Below are positions 32,297 through 42,974 of a DNA stretch of 64,000 bases, piece after piece (within the stretch, counting starts at the first letter, position 1; each line of letters begins with the position of its first letter). Source of the DNA: Glandiceps talaboti (taxonomy: Eukaryota; Hemichordata; Enteropneusta; Spengelidae); the NCBI RefSeq assembly GCF_964340395.1, contig NC_135553.1, positions 22,845,449 through 22,909,448 of the forward strand. The letters are read 5' to 3'. Both the position numbers and the translations under genes were made by a program. Below the pieces are notes generated by a model. It was given only the letters and a program-made list of their open reading frames with translations, had not been told where the DNA came from and searched no databases.

Positions 32297-32310
32297 GTTT
32301 CCATGGAAAC
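32297..32310. promoter_or_regulatory. X-box-like palindrome
   Basis: GTTTCCATGGAAAC is a palindrome differing from the perfect X-box by one base in each half-site. It lies between the two repeat N units. Confidence 0.35.
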
Positions 32311-32399
32311 GTGTGGTAGACGTGAAAATTATGTTTTCATTATATACACATACATCTCACAAATAACATTATTAATCTGATAAAAATCTTTTTATTTGC

Positions 32400-32615
32400 A
32401 CATTGACCCCACTACCAAGGGTAGTTTGTCATGCTGAATTTTAAAAAAAGTGGTCATTTAATGAACATCAGTTGCCATGGTAACCAAAATAACCATATTA
32501 TGTGATTTTTTGAAAAATTGGACGTAAAACACTTTTAAAATTTAAAATTTAGGAAAAAACATCATTGCTGTTTGAATGTATGGGTTGGTGATATATGTTG
32601 TAACAAGGTTTCATG
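32400..32615 (+). repeat. Repeat N, unit 2 (with X-box palindrome)
   Basis: This is the second unit of the diverged direct repeat. GTTGCCATGGTAAC is preserved exactly at 32471-32484 although most of the unit has drifted. Confidence 0.75.
32471..32484. promoter_or_regulatory. Perfect RFX X-box palindrome
   Basis: GTTGCCATGGTAAC, identical to 32135-32148. Confidence 0.55.
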
Positions 32616-33339
32616 ATTTTTGAAATTATCTGTATCAAACCTATGCAATTCTAAAACTCTAAAATCACCAGAATAAATTGTAAATACCTAAAATACCACC
32701 AGTTCTTGACAATTCCATTTACGCAGCGTGGTTAAGTCTTTTATCACAAAATCTTCAAAGTAAGTGTACACACACATTTGAGTACAAGTTGACATGATCG
32801 TTGACGCCATACTGTATATTATTGTTTGTACTTGGATTTTAACCAACAAAATATCGTCTGCTTTTAAATTCTCCAACTCAACTGACAACATGATGTGCAT
32901 ATGCGTACGTACATATTTCCGGGTCCCAGTGACACATGCCCGATTCAAACGATAAGGTCACAATATAGTTGGGATCGATCACAGTATCACTATACATCGA
33001 TTGTTACAGGAATATCAATATTATTATCCAGAATTTCTCAGTCGTGAAGATTGCTGACAAGTGCAGAATTATCAAGATGGCGAATGTAATATTTTGCGCG
33101 TGCAAGACGACTGACGTCACTAGAATGTATTACAATGTAGCTATAGTTATCACGCGAATCACGCATGTTATGTGCACTGCATTTATGTGTGTATGCAGCA
33201 TGCAGTACGAGGTGTGCCGTACACACACACAAAATGATAGGCAATGAACTCACTAGTTTATTGTTTACATGACTTTGCCGAACGACTAGGAATAATCATT
33301 AATTTACAAGTTGCTAAAATTTACACGAAGTTGACTTAA
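32616..33339. other. No gene recognised
   Basis: Open frames of up to 92 codons exist on both strands but have no recognisable domain. This is ordinary AT-rich spacer. Confidence 0.4.
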
Positions 33340-33570
33340 AAACAGAAAGGGGCATTGTAAATATTTTGTAATGCCTGGTAGTCCGGATTGTTTGTCTTGC
33401 TTCCAAGCAGACTACCGAGAGTTGATTGCTTTTGTTTTGATACAATACCATGTACCACTGACGCAGTCAATATAAAAAGACGCAACAATGATGTTGTGTC
33501 TACCTGGAAAATTACACACATCGCGGCGAAAACACGTTCATATGGACATAGCACAGACGCACAGTGCAGT
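33340..33570 (+). repeat. Repeat G, left half of a copy split by the 33571-37430 element
   Basis: GTAGTC(C)GATTG, TGTCTTGCTT(C)(C/A)AA(G/A)CAGACTAC and AAAAAGACGCAAC match 37968-38076. The match stops at the 8-bp AGTGCAGT (33563-33570) and resumes at 37431. Confidence 0.8.
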
Positions 33571-33583
33571 ACGAAAGCCTATT

Positions 33584-33640
33584 AGAACTTCACACTTCAC
33601 ACTTCGTACTTCGCACTTCACACTTCACACTTCTTACTTC
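33584..33640 (+). repeat. Left subterminal heptamer array
   Basis: There are about eight units of NNACTTC (ACACTTC, GTACTTC, GCACTTC, TTACTTC). It sits between the left TIR and the gene start. Confidence 0.92.
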
Positions 33641-33691
33641 TAACTTTATTTGCACGCAATGCATCATGGGCATTGCATTAGTGTCAAAATG
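33641..33691 (+). promoter_or_regulatory. Probable core promoter/initiator of the element's gene
   Basis: The 48 bases between the heptamer array and the start codon include GCAATGCATCATGGGCATTGC, a near-palindrome. The start codon is embedded in AAAATGGCG, a good match to the YY1 site (AANATGGCG) often found at TATA-less starts. No TATA box in the usual place. Confidence 0.4.
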
Positions 33692-33736
33692 GCGTCATCA
33701 TCCATGGCCACAGAGCCAGAGCTCGAGCTTCAACAG
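33689..33736 (+). CDS. Exon 1 of the element-borne gene
   Basis: Sixteen codons, MASSSMATEPELELQQ, end at a consensus donor CAG/GTAAGT (33737-33742) in phase 0. ATG 33689 is the first in the region and has A at -3; a second ATG (codon 6) is also possible. The exon was found by joining upstream of exon 2, whose acceptor (TTATTCAACAG) is also phase 0. The short acidic leader is not itself diagnostic. Confidence 0.7.
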
Positions 33737-34834
33737 GTAAGTTCAGTTGTTACTTCATTAGAAAACCATGTTATCGTAATAGGTAAACGATTTACAGATA
33801 CTTAAACCAGAATAGCGTGTCTAGCTGTTTGCATGTCCCCAGATGAGAAATCGAGTAACTTTAATCATAGTTCCACACCACGCGGACATTTTTGGTGTGA
33901 CCAGTGATCGAGAGTCAGACGAACGGAAGTGATTTGATAGTTATCAGAGTAATACTAGGTGTACTGTACTGTTCTGTGCTGAACTTTGAACAGTATTCTA
34001 CTTCGTGGTTGTCCTACTTTGATATCATTTTGCAAAGAGAAAACATTATCATGTTGAAATGGAGGATGTACAGATTTTAAGACCATTGATTATCTCATCT
34101 TGTGTCTGCTTTGATGTATGACGTACATGAGTTGTAGCATTCGTTGCATCACATTTACGCGATATAACACTTTTTTATAGTATTGCCGGTGATGTGATTT
34201 GTGTATCAGAATATTTTGCCACTCGTCAAAGCAGAGTATTTAATGTTTGACTCGGGAACGGCACAGTTTGTTTGGTAATTATGATGTGTGAGATAGTTTG
34301 ACTCTGCTTAGGATATATACTATCTAATGTATGCTATGTAATGATAACAGAGTAGTTTTGAAAAGTTTGCATTAAATCAGGATGGATTTACACCTGATAC
34401 TTCAAAATTTGAACATTACAATTCACAGTTCATTCTTCATACTTCACACTTCCCACTTCATACTTCCCACTTCACACTTCATACTTCCCACTTCATACTT
34501 CCCACTTCACACTTCACACTTCATACTTCACATTTCATACTTCCCACTTCATACTTCCCACTTCACACTTCCCCTTCACACTTCACACTTCCCACTTCAT
34601 ACTTCACACTTCCCACTTCCGACTTCACATAGGTTGTATCCATCACATGTTCAGATATACTAACTTGTCCCCTATTTATTGCCTGTTTTAATAGATTTAT
34701 GCAATTTAATTCTCCTGTTCACACTTGTAGTCAAACTCAGTTCAACCTTAGTCATCTTCATACTATAAATAATACCACGAGAATTATGCATATTGAATTC
34801 TCATCTGTGTTTTGTTGGTGTGCTTATTCAACAG
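33737..34834 (+). other. Intron of the element-borne gene
   Basis: This 1,098-bp intron runs from GTAAGT to CAACAG and holds a third heptamer array in the same orientation as the left terminal one. Confidence 0.7.
34421..34629 (+). repeat. Intronic heptamer array
   Basis: There are roughly 27 units of (A/C)(C/T)ACTTC, with ACACTTC, CCACTTC and ATACTTC mixed in a semi-regular order. It is the longest of the three arrays and has few frame slips. Confidence 0.92.
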
Positions 34835-35431
34835 TCCTTGACTCAATCAACTGGTGCACGAAAGAAAGTTCCATGTACCAAAATCCAAGAAGGATGGTTG
34901 CATGCTGAAAGTGGCCAAGGATATAAACAAGTGCGCATGAAAGATGGAGGTGGCACGAGATGTATTCAGTTAAATCCAACGGAGTCTATAACCGTGGAAC
35001 AAATTAAAGCAGAGTCACTGAAACTATTTTGTAGAGGGATTGAGAAGTATGGGAAAATAGAAGAAATGAAAATGCAAATTGGCAACTTTGCAAGAGAAGT
35101 AATAGAACAGTTTACAAACTTAAAAGGTGAAGCATGTGATTATCAAGAGTATTTAAGATGTCACGGTTTGTTTCCGAGTAAGTGTAAACTATACCTAATG
35201 ACCAGTTATCAGGACAATGAGGATGAAATGGATGAAACTGCTCCAAAGGATGACAATAGTAACCATACAGTGAAAGTTAGTGAAGTGATGGATAGTGAAA
35301 TGGCACCAAAGGATGACAATAGTAACCATTCAGTGAATGTTAGTGAAGTGATGGATAGTGAAATGGCAACACATGGTGAGAGTCAACCATTTGGCAGTGG
35401 TAGCCATGACAAAAAAATCACCAGAGCCTAG
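34835..35431 (+). CDS. Exon 2 of the element-borne gene (protein of 214 residues in total)
   Basis: The exon continues in phase 0 with SLTQSTGARKKVPCTK and stops at TAG 35429-35431. A conserved-looking block, GWLHAESGQGYKQVRMKDGG followed by GTR, leads to a stretch with predicted beta/alpha alternation (ITVEQIKAESLKLFCRG, MKMQIGNFAREVIEQF, CDYQEYLRCHGLFPSKCKLYL). The acidic tail contains a 21-residue tandem repeat (APKDDNSNH...MDSEM, two copies differing at three positions). The basic KQVR-GGGTR core recalls uncharacterised animal proteins I have seen but cannot name. There is no RNase H or DDE triad and no zinc finger. The frame is intact, so the gene may be active. AATAAA lies at 35887. Confidence 0.8.
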   Translation, partial: SLTQSTGARKKVPCTKIQEGWLHAESGQGYKQVRMKDGGGTRCIQLNPTESITVEQIKAESLKLFCRGIEKYGKIEEMKMQIGNFAREVIEQFTNLKGEACDYQEYLRCHGLFPSKCKLYLMTSYQDNEDEMDETAPKDDNSNHTVKVSEVMDSEMAPKDDNSNHSVNVSEVMDSEMATHGESQPFGSGSHDKKITRA

Positions 35432-37224
35432 TAACACTCAGACTGACAGTTAACAGAACTCAGAAGTCTTGAATCATGCAGACAGAGTTAAAAATGTTTA
35501 ATTTAGTCTTTGTTCATAAACCTTGTGTTATATCAAGTTCCACTCTCCAACTTTCAGTGTGACTTCTTGATAGGTATTAAAACACTTTTTTATTTATTTT
35601 TGATATTTGCTGTAATCAGTGCAATGGGAAGCAATTTGTACAAGGAACCAATAGTTTTGAAGTGCTGGCTCTAGCTGTCATAATCATGAATACGTTTTGA
35701 AAGGTTGTTAACCGGTACCTGGTAAATTACAGATAATGAGATCCAACCCATTGATATTCATTATATTTTGTATGTTGAATAGTTATATTTGAATAGTTTG
35801 AATAATTGTAATTTGTTCCAAATTACCGAAAACCTACAATCCTTGAAGGCACATACATGATAACTGATGCATGTAGTGTGTAACAGAATAAAGAATATGG
35901 ACAGTTGTCAAAAACTTGTCATGCTGAACCAGAAGTAAGTTAATAATGTTATGCCTGCATAGATATATCTTTGAGTTATCTTAGAGTGATGCATTTAATT
36001 AATCAGTAATTGTTAGTATAAAAGCATTATGAAGGCATTGAGATCATGAATTCTAGGTGGAAGGAATTTGTAACCATATTGAGAGAGGGCTGTTCAAATG
36101 ACAAGATGCGAAGGTAGTCAGCCAATCTTTGACCATAGTGTAAAGTCATAATGTGCAGATTGTATCCATGAAAGTTCATCAATGTAGTAAACATTTACTG
36201 TTATATACTTAGTATATCAACAAGAGAATGCATTTTGATAGAAGCTGACACTTGTAATGACAGGTTTTATCGTAGATATTTTAGCATTGATGTATACAAG
36301 ATAAACGTGACAGCCACTTCAATATCTTGACTGTACCCAAATCCTCAAGGAGCAAAAATATGATGAAATACATGCCCAAAACACACACACATACATACAC
36401 ACACACACACACACACGCATGCATGCGCACACACTGTTATAGCGAAGGGCCAGCTTGTTTATCAATTTTCAGACTCTGTTGTATTGTCATTCAAAAAGCT
36501 AATTTTTACACTGTATTGTGAAATACACTGCAATTTTTTAGTTTTTAAATAAACTTTTGAAATTCAAAGACTGTGTGCTATTTCTTAGTATGTGATGAAC
36601 ATGTGGTATATGTGTATTACCATTGACAACTTCCCAACTTGGATGTTAGTTTTTTTGTCATTCAAAAATTCAATTTTCGGATCCTTCATTACACAAATAA
36701 TGAAATATATCTTAGTCACTTGGTTTAATTTTTATTCCAACTCTCTTATTTAGTCACTAAATACATATTTTTGTACAAGTTCCATCATCATACCATACTT
36801 GTGTGCGTTAGAGCCCATGCTCAGCTAAGGGCCCACCCTTTTGTTTGAAGAGGGTGATATTAATAGAATTTATTAGGCACAAACTCAGTGCCCCCCTAAA
36901 GCCGTATGGAATGGTCCACTGAACGATTCAAACGGTTCTGAAGTCACAGTGGGTGCTCAGGCAAAGGCCCAGTCTGTTTATGGGATATAAGTCAGTTGAA
37001 AGGGCCCAGGCTCAAACAATGACAAGGACGGTATTGGAAACTAAATTGTTAGAAAAATCGAATCTACAACACATACAAAGAATAGCAGTCAGATAAATGT
37101 TCAACAAAATTATTTTGAGCCACAAGTATGCAAGAGACAAATTTTGAATTGCAATTGAATGATCAACACTTTTTTACCTAACAAGTAAATATGTAATCAG
37201 GTCATCGTTGCCTTTAAATGCTAA
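35432..37224 (+). other. 3' region of the element, no further gene seen
   Basis: Candidate polyadenylation signals AATAAA occur at 35887 and 36548. A CA microsatellite is at 36382-36418. Nothing resembling a transposase is readable on either strand, although short diverged exons could be missed. Confidence 0.5.
36382..36418 (+). repeat. (CA)n microsatellite
   Basis: CACACACACATACATACACACA-type tract followed by a GCATGCATGCGC alternation. Confidence 0.85.
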
Positions 37225-37411
37225 TGTGAAGTGGGAAGTGTGAAGTGTGAAGTGGGAAGTATGAACTGTGAAGTGTGAAGTGGTAAGTATGAAGTGTGAA
37301 GTGTGAACTATGAAGTGTGAAGTGTGAACTATGAAGTGTGAAGTGGGAAGTGTGAAGTATGAAGTGGGAAGTGTGAACTGTGAAGTGGGAAGTGGGAAGT
37401 GGGAAGTGTGA
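37225..37411 (-). repeat. Right subterminal heptamer array (inverted)
   Basis: There are about 26 units of GAAGTGT/GAAGTGG/GAAGTAT, the reverse complement of the left and intronic arrays. It ends 5 bases inside the perfect right TIR. Confidence 0.92.
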
Positions 37412-37430
37412 AATCCTAATAGGCTTTCGT

Positions 37431-37610
37431 AGTGCAGTGAATACCTCACGCTCCCACGTCAAAAATCAAAACAAAATGAATAAATAAATGAAACAAAAAA
37501 TTGCACTGTAAGACATGCCTAGCCATAGTTCTCTTCAGCATGTTCAAATTATATTTTATTTTAAGAGACAAAAATAGTGGTAGACGATATACGGCACCAT
37601 GACACACTGT
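37431..37610 (+). repeat. Repeat G, right half of the split copy
   Basis: The match begins at AGTGCAGT and continues with CACGCTCCCACGTCAAAA and GACATGCCTAGCCATAGTTCTC, as at 38200 and 55757-55812. Confidence 0.8.
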
Positions 37611-37839
37611 TTCGGGTAGTTTTTTGAAAGATTACTTGACTTGACCTCGTTTCCTTCCCCAATACGAATTAGCACTTACGATTTTATGTGCATTTCACCT
37701 GTTTCTATTTCAATCGTGCACAATGAACCAAAAACACAACACTCCAAAAAAATACTAGTATACACACTATACTTGCCCATCACAATAATAACCTTTACCG
37801 AGCCAGTAAGCATGTAAATATAACTGAGTTCCCTGACCG

Positions 37840-38420
37840 ATTATAAGGAGTTCCCCGGTTGTGGCTCATGATGAAAGTGAAATCGAAAATTGTGTTTGAA
37901 CTGATATAAAGAAGGCAAGTCAGCTTCATGATAATATTTTGTTTTGTTTTTGTTTTTGAACAATAATGCGTAGTCCGATTGTCTGTCTTGCTTTCAAACA
38001 GACTACGGAAAGTCGATTGCTTTTATTTTGGTACATAGCAGCATGAATCATTGTCGAAATCAACATAAAAAGACGCAACGCTGTACTGATGTTGCAATTC
38101 AGTGTTGCCATTTTTGTGTCTAACACAGGTTCATATAGACACAACACAACTAGTACAGTTACGTCAAAACAAAACAAAAATAAATAAAACAAAAATAAGA
38201 CATGCCTGGCCAAAGTTCTGTTCAGCATGTTCAAATTTTATTTCATTTTACAACTAATACAAGGCAAATATAGTCGTAGACAATACACCACGCCACATGT
38301 ACAGTTAGTCTTCAATACGAACAGGACGGGTGCGTTTTTGAAAGACAATGAAACTGCTTCGTGTCAGTGTGTGGATGGTAACGAACCCAATCAAGAGAAA
38401 GTGAAATAAAGTGAGTACAT
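37840..38420 (+). repeat. Repeat G, unsplit copy 1
   Basis: This is a continuous version with GGAGTTCCCCGG, TAAAGAAGGCA, GTCTGTCTTGCTTTCAAACAG and GACATGCCTGGCCAAAGTTC, ending GTGAAATAAAGTGAGTACAT. The AGTACAGT empty site is at 38152-38159. It has no open frame worth assigning. The AATAAA-like end suggests a transcribed repeat. Confidence 0.8.
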
Positions 38421-39524
38421 AGTATTCAAGGTGGCTGGTTATCAGACAAAACTAAAAAGCCCAAAGTGTAAAATAAGAAATTTATTCATAATTATCTGGA
38501 AAATATTTGATGATTACGCGGCAAAACAAGACTAGCAATGTAGCGAAAGTGTTCGTTCTCGGTGAATTTAACCCTTGACATGGTTTCATAAAGACGTCGA
38601 AGGAAACGAGGTCAGTGTGACATATCATGCATGATCAACGACGTTTACATGAGAATACAACTAAATGTTGTCTAAACTTCAGTGGAAGAGAAATTCTGTT
38701 GATCAGACAACGACTATTTTCATGTTCTTAAAACATCTTGAAGATAAGAAGCAAAATGTGACACTGACAGACAGGCTAGTCCGTCCGATACCATACACAT
38801 GAGGCACAAACATACAACCATGTGCATCTGGTTGACTGGAATTGATTGTTATCACGTAATATTTAGCGCTAACTCTATGCTGTTGCTTCCAAATATTATT
38901 GAACTGTAATCTTTCTAAACAAGTCATGGAAATTGCCAGAAACCTGATGATTTCATGACTGAACATGTTACGATCAAAATTTCCCTTACCTTCAGTTAAA
39001 TTTTCTGATGGGAAGCAACATAATCATTTAGTGTGACATCTGATAAGCGACATTGATGATGGGTACAGCGACGTAATTCGTAAACAAATCTAACGTTGCG
39101 TTGGTAACTATTATTTCTGTAAATGATCCTTAAATATCAAGTACACCTGTCTTCATAGCAGACAGAAATCTGAGGCCAAGTTTTGCAACGAAAGGATACA
39201 TCATTTGACTCCACCACAACGGCACACAAATATACTGTGAACAATAAAATAAGTACCAATAGCTCAAAAACCTGGCTCAATGTTATCACACTCGCACAGC
39301 TCTGAGCGCCTACAGGGTGTCGGAAAAAAATCGATAATCTTTTCAGTAAACTTTGCAACACTGTATAATCAAAATAATTATACCAGTCAGCGCTTTGGGA
39401 ATAATAATATTACAAATATAGTAAGACCCATTGCAAATATTGTTTTCAGGGAATGTTATCAGCAACATTATAAATCATAACAGAACAATGTCTTGCTTGG
39501 TCATGATGGGAGCTGTTCAGACAA
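38421..39524. other. No gene recognised
   Basis: Open frames are below 90 codons and no repeat family seen elsewhere in the window is present. Confidence 0.4.
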
Positions 39525-39745
39525 ATATCGGGGGGGGGGGGGGCTACTCCCTTATTTGAGTATACATTGATGTGCCGACCTTTTGGGTTCGTTTTCAAGT
39601 CATTTGGTCTAAAATGGGGTCAGGGTTTTTTCGAACTCAAGAGTCTAAAACGGGTCCACTTTGCATTATATTTGATTTTGCGTGGTCTAAAATGTAGCTC
39701 TTTGTCCTTTGCCAACTCGTAATTGCCATAAATTGCCCAAAAATG
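39525..39745 (+). repeat. Dispersed repeat K (G-run head, AGTATACATTGATGTGCCG)
   Basis: A run of 13 G is followed by CTACTCCCTTATTTGAGTAT and a series of 'GTCTAAAA(T/C)(G)GGGTC' words repeated three times. I know similar sequences as interspersed repeats in marine invertebrate DNA, but cannot classify this one. Confidence 0.45.
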
Positions 39746-39867
39746 TTGCCTCCTAAGGAAAATGTATTTTGTATTTTATTGACAATAGGACCAACAGGCA
39801 CCATTCCTCTAAATTGTCTCTCACACAATTCTTTATTATTATATACTATTTTAACCCCTTCACTTGT

Positions 39868-40135
39868 AATAATAATAATAATAATAATACAGAGATTTAT
39901 ATAGCGGCTAGTCTCCATCAATGGTGCTCACTGGCGCTTCAAACTGTCACAGGTAAGCTCTCTCAAAAAGGTATGTCTTTAGTCTTAATTTGAAAGTCTC
40001 AATACTCGGTGCAGAGCGGACAGTGTTCGGTAGTTGGCTCCACAGAATTACGGCAGCAGTAGCTGAAAGATTGATCTCCATACGATTTGATTTGTTGAAC
40101 GTTTCCTTTCGATATAATATGATCAACAGCAATTA
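39868..40135 (-). pseudogene. Non-LTR retrotransposon 3' end: RT C-terminal tail plus (ATT)n
   Basis: The frame ending at 39947 reads NLSATAAVILWSQLPNTVRS and then FKLRLKTYLF, the widely conserved C-terminal signature W-x-x-LP-x-x-(I/V)R, FK-x-x-LKT-x-LF of CR1/jockey-type RTs. Downstream (39946-39868) a short 3' UTR with TATATAAATCTCTGT ends in an ATT microsatellite. It is a severely 5'-truncated copy. Confidence 0.8.
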
Positions 40136-42815
40136 CCAACACGCTCTTCGTCATCTGCCAAATATTTTATGATAGATTAAACAATCCATAATCAAAAACA
40201 CACACCACTCATTTCCATTTTCATCAAAGAGCACCCATACCGAGAAATGGTATGTGCTATATTGTGCATCTTGTACAGTCTTGTCTTATGATATCAGCAA
40301 TTTATATCACTAAAGGAAGTCACGCGTTTAGGGACCGGTCAGTTTCTTCGGCCGGGGGGGGGGGCGGTGGATTTTGAGGGGGGGGGCACCCTGTTTTTGA
40401 AATTGGCAGTAGGGGGGGGGGGGTCATGCTGTTTTCAAAATTGTGGATGGGGGGGGGGGGGTCATTGTGTTTTGGATTGTGATGGAAGAAAAAAATCCCT
40501 TTTCGACAATGACATAAAGCCTTGTCTGAAATGTGGTACATGTAAATATTTGTTCTTCTCTCTGTTTCTTACATGAATTCTTTAATATTACTTATTAGTT
40601 CAAGCATAATTATAAATATACATATACATGTATTACCTAGCTACCACACTAGTTACAGAACATGTCATGTAAATGCGTGGCTGTTTCACAATCAGTGCTT
40701 CACTTATATTGCACTTTGGGGCAAAAGTGAACTTGAAGGTTTCGTAATGGTAATCTTCATAGATAGTTCATAAAAGAAGTTAATCTAAAATGATCCCTAC
40801 TCGTCACTGTGAACTTGTCAGAAGGGATTAATACACTTGCTATTTTGAACACTACATGTTATTGACACTACAAATCACCACATCTCATCAGATTCCAGTT
40901 TCTGTTATACACTAGGTATGACCACCTAAAGTTCTCTAACATACCGGTGGCTTTACTATACACGCAATATTAATGGCAATGTTACGGGGCCATTTTTATG
41001 TGACATGGGAAACTCATTTTAAAACTTACATTTACGTTAGCTATTCGAAGCTTGGAAATATTACCTAAAAGGCTATGAATAACGTAAGTACTGCCTTAAT
41101 AGGAGCAAAACAATGCAGATCTGCCAGGGGGAAAACCCCCAAGGACTCCCTCACCCCCAGAGGTCACTCATGCATTCAACCAACAATCAGATGCACCAAC
41201 AACCTTTTTACTGTCATAATGATATTAAACTTTTCTTAAATATTTTCACTCAATTCTAATTTGAGATGATAGTCTTTTAAAGATGTGAAATATTTGCCAA
41301 GATAGTCTAAAATTGAATTAAAACTCCAAATCTCCCCTACCAATGATACTACCAGTAGATGTGCTGACCTTTACTACATGTATATAATGATGCCATTTAA
41401 CTGTTTAAGAACATATTTCAACCCTATGTAAGTTATAAAGAATAGTTTATGATACTTGATGGTGCTGTCTTGTAAAGCATGGATTGAGTTATTGCTTGAA
41501 AGGGTCTGAATAGCCTAAAAATAGCTTTAAGAGTAAAAATCCTCCAGGGCTTCTAGAGGGAGACCCCCTTGGACCCCCACATGAGGTGGACAAATCCCAG
41601 TCTCAAGCTCTTCCACTCTTACTGTCAAGATGCTATCAAAGTATATTTCAAAAGTATTTCAACCCTGTGTAGTTGCTTTTTACATGTTAGTGCTGTCTTG
41701 TAAAGCTTGGAAATTATTGTCTGAAAGGGCCTGAATAGTCTCAAAATTGACTTTTCAGAGTAAAAAACCTCAAGGACTTCTAGTGGGAGACCACCTAGGA
41801 CCCCCCATAAGAGATATACATATTCCTTGCTCAAGCTTTCCCATACCTTTCACTGTCAAGATGCTATTAAACTCCTTTTGGAATATATTTACCCTGTGTA
41901 GTCAATAATTATAATTATGATGGTGCTAACCCGGGATCTTATAAAGTAGATGCAAGACAGTCAAGCAGTCCACACTGAGTCATGAGCAAACCAGATTGAA
42001 ACTGAATGCCTTCCGTAAAGAGTTATGCAAGAAATTTAGCTCTATATCTGTGATTCGTCAAGTCCCAATGAAAGTTAGTTGTCAAAAATGTTGTTCAAAT
42101 GCCCGCCACGCCTCCTATTCTCAGCACAGGAAAGCTTGCCATCCTCGATTCTCAAGATTTTGTTGAGTGGCGCGCCCTCACTGTACACTAATTATATAGA
42201 GGTCAATGTATAGGTCACCATTATTGATACATTGTCGCGAAATTTTCTTTGTAGGATAGGCGAGGCTTGGTCTATTTTCCATATTTTGACCACACACATT
42301 TGGGTATAAATTATAGATTATTACACTTGATAAATATGTGAGTGTATTTATATCCTGAGATACAGAGCTAGATAAATGATTATGTACAAGCCTTGCAACA
42401 AAGAGTGGTAGTTTGTTATCAAGAGAAATTGGAAAAGAACACAGTAAAAAGGAGACGGTGCGAGGTCAATATAATACTTTCTAAACTTCTAATCGAAATT
42501 CTAAAAAGACACAATTTCTCTTTATTCATCTGCGCATCAGTGTGTGAAATTTGAAAATGATAAGCCCATATTTGTCGAAATTGAAACGATGATCAATATT
42601 TCACCTGTTTCTGAACTCCGCGCTCATTGTAAACCTATTTTAAGGCCAAGAAAAAAATTGTTTTCTGGTGAGTTTGAATCACTTAAATACCATGCCTCAG
42701 AGTCTTCTTTTTTCTCGTGTTTGTGCAGCCAATGCAGAGTGCAGATCGAAGGGAAACACAAAATAAGGTTGGCACGAAACCCCTGAAAACAGAGTCTTTC
42801 TCAGTAGTTTAGAGC

Positions 42816-42937
42816 ACGAGTATAAAGTTAGCGTCAGATTCAGATTCGGATCTGAGGCCATCTGATGCTCAATATAACGTTCATAAGATAACGCTACCTG
42901 AATCTGAATCTGAATCTGACGCCAACTTTATACTCGT
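42816..42937. repeat. Inverted repeat with (GATTCA)n arms
   Basis: Arms of about 37 bp (ACGAGTATAAAGTTAGCG... and its complement ending CAACTTTATACTCGT) contain GATTCAGATTC-type hexamers. The left arm has fewer hexamers than the right. It is nested in the G-run-rich element. Confidence 0.85.
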
Positions 42938-42974
42938 TCGATCGATTAATTACTGAAATTGGTCATTAATATTC

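Larger units (their letters stand above)
33571..37430 (+). mobile_element. TIR element carrying a two-exon gene, 8-bp target duplication
   Basis: Left end ACGAAAGCCTATTAG and right end CTAATAGGCTTTCGT are perfect 15-bp inverted repeats. AGTGCAGT stands outside both (33563-33570 and 37431-37438). Inside each end lies an array of the heptamer (A/C)(C/T)ACTTC, in opposite orientations. The element splits a copy of repeat G. The unsplit relatives have a single AGTACAGT at the same place (38152-38159 and 55742-55749). The cargo is an intact gene (33689-35431). No transposase was recognised in the 3.9 kb. Eight-base duplications occur in hAT, P and Merlin superfamilies among others. The TIR does not let me choose. 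Confidence 0.88.

Noticed and set aside
33563-33575. hAT assignment of the gene-carrying element from its 8-bp duplication and a CAGTG-like edge
   Set aside because: The CAGTG lies in the target copy rather than the element, and several superfamilies make 8-bp duplications.
33584-33640. Heptamer arrays as telomeric sequence
   Set aside because: The unit (A/C)(C/T)ACTTC is not a known telomere repeat and is bracketed by transposon ends.
34421-34663. Open frame through the intronic heptamer array as a protein (HTSHFIL... repeats)
   Set aside because: A heptamer repeat reads open in all frames without meaning. The same happens in the right array.
36327-36521. Frame across the CA microsatellite
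   Set aside because: His/Thr repeats arise from the dinucleotide tract.
40320-40541. Proline-rich minus-strand frame (PPPP runs)
   Set aside because: Product of the poly-G tracts at the end of the TIR element.
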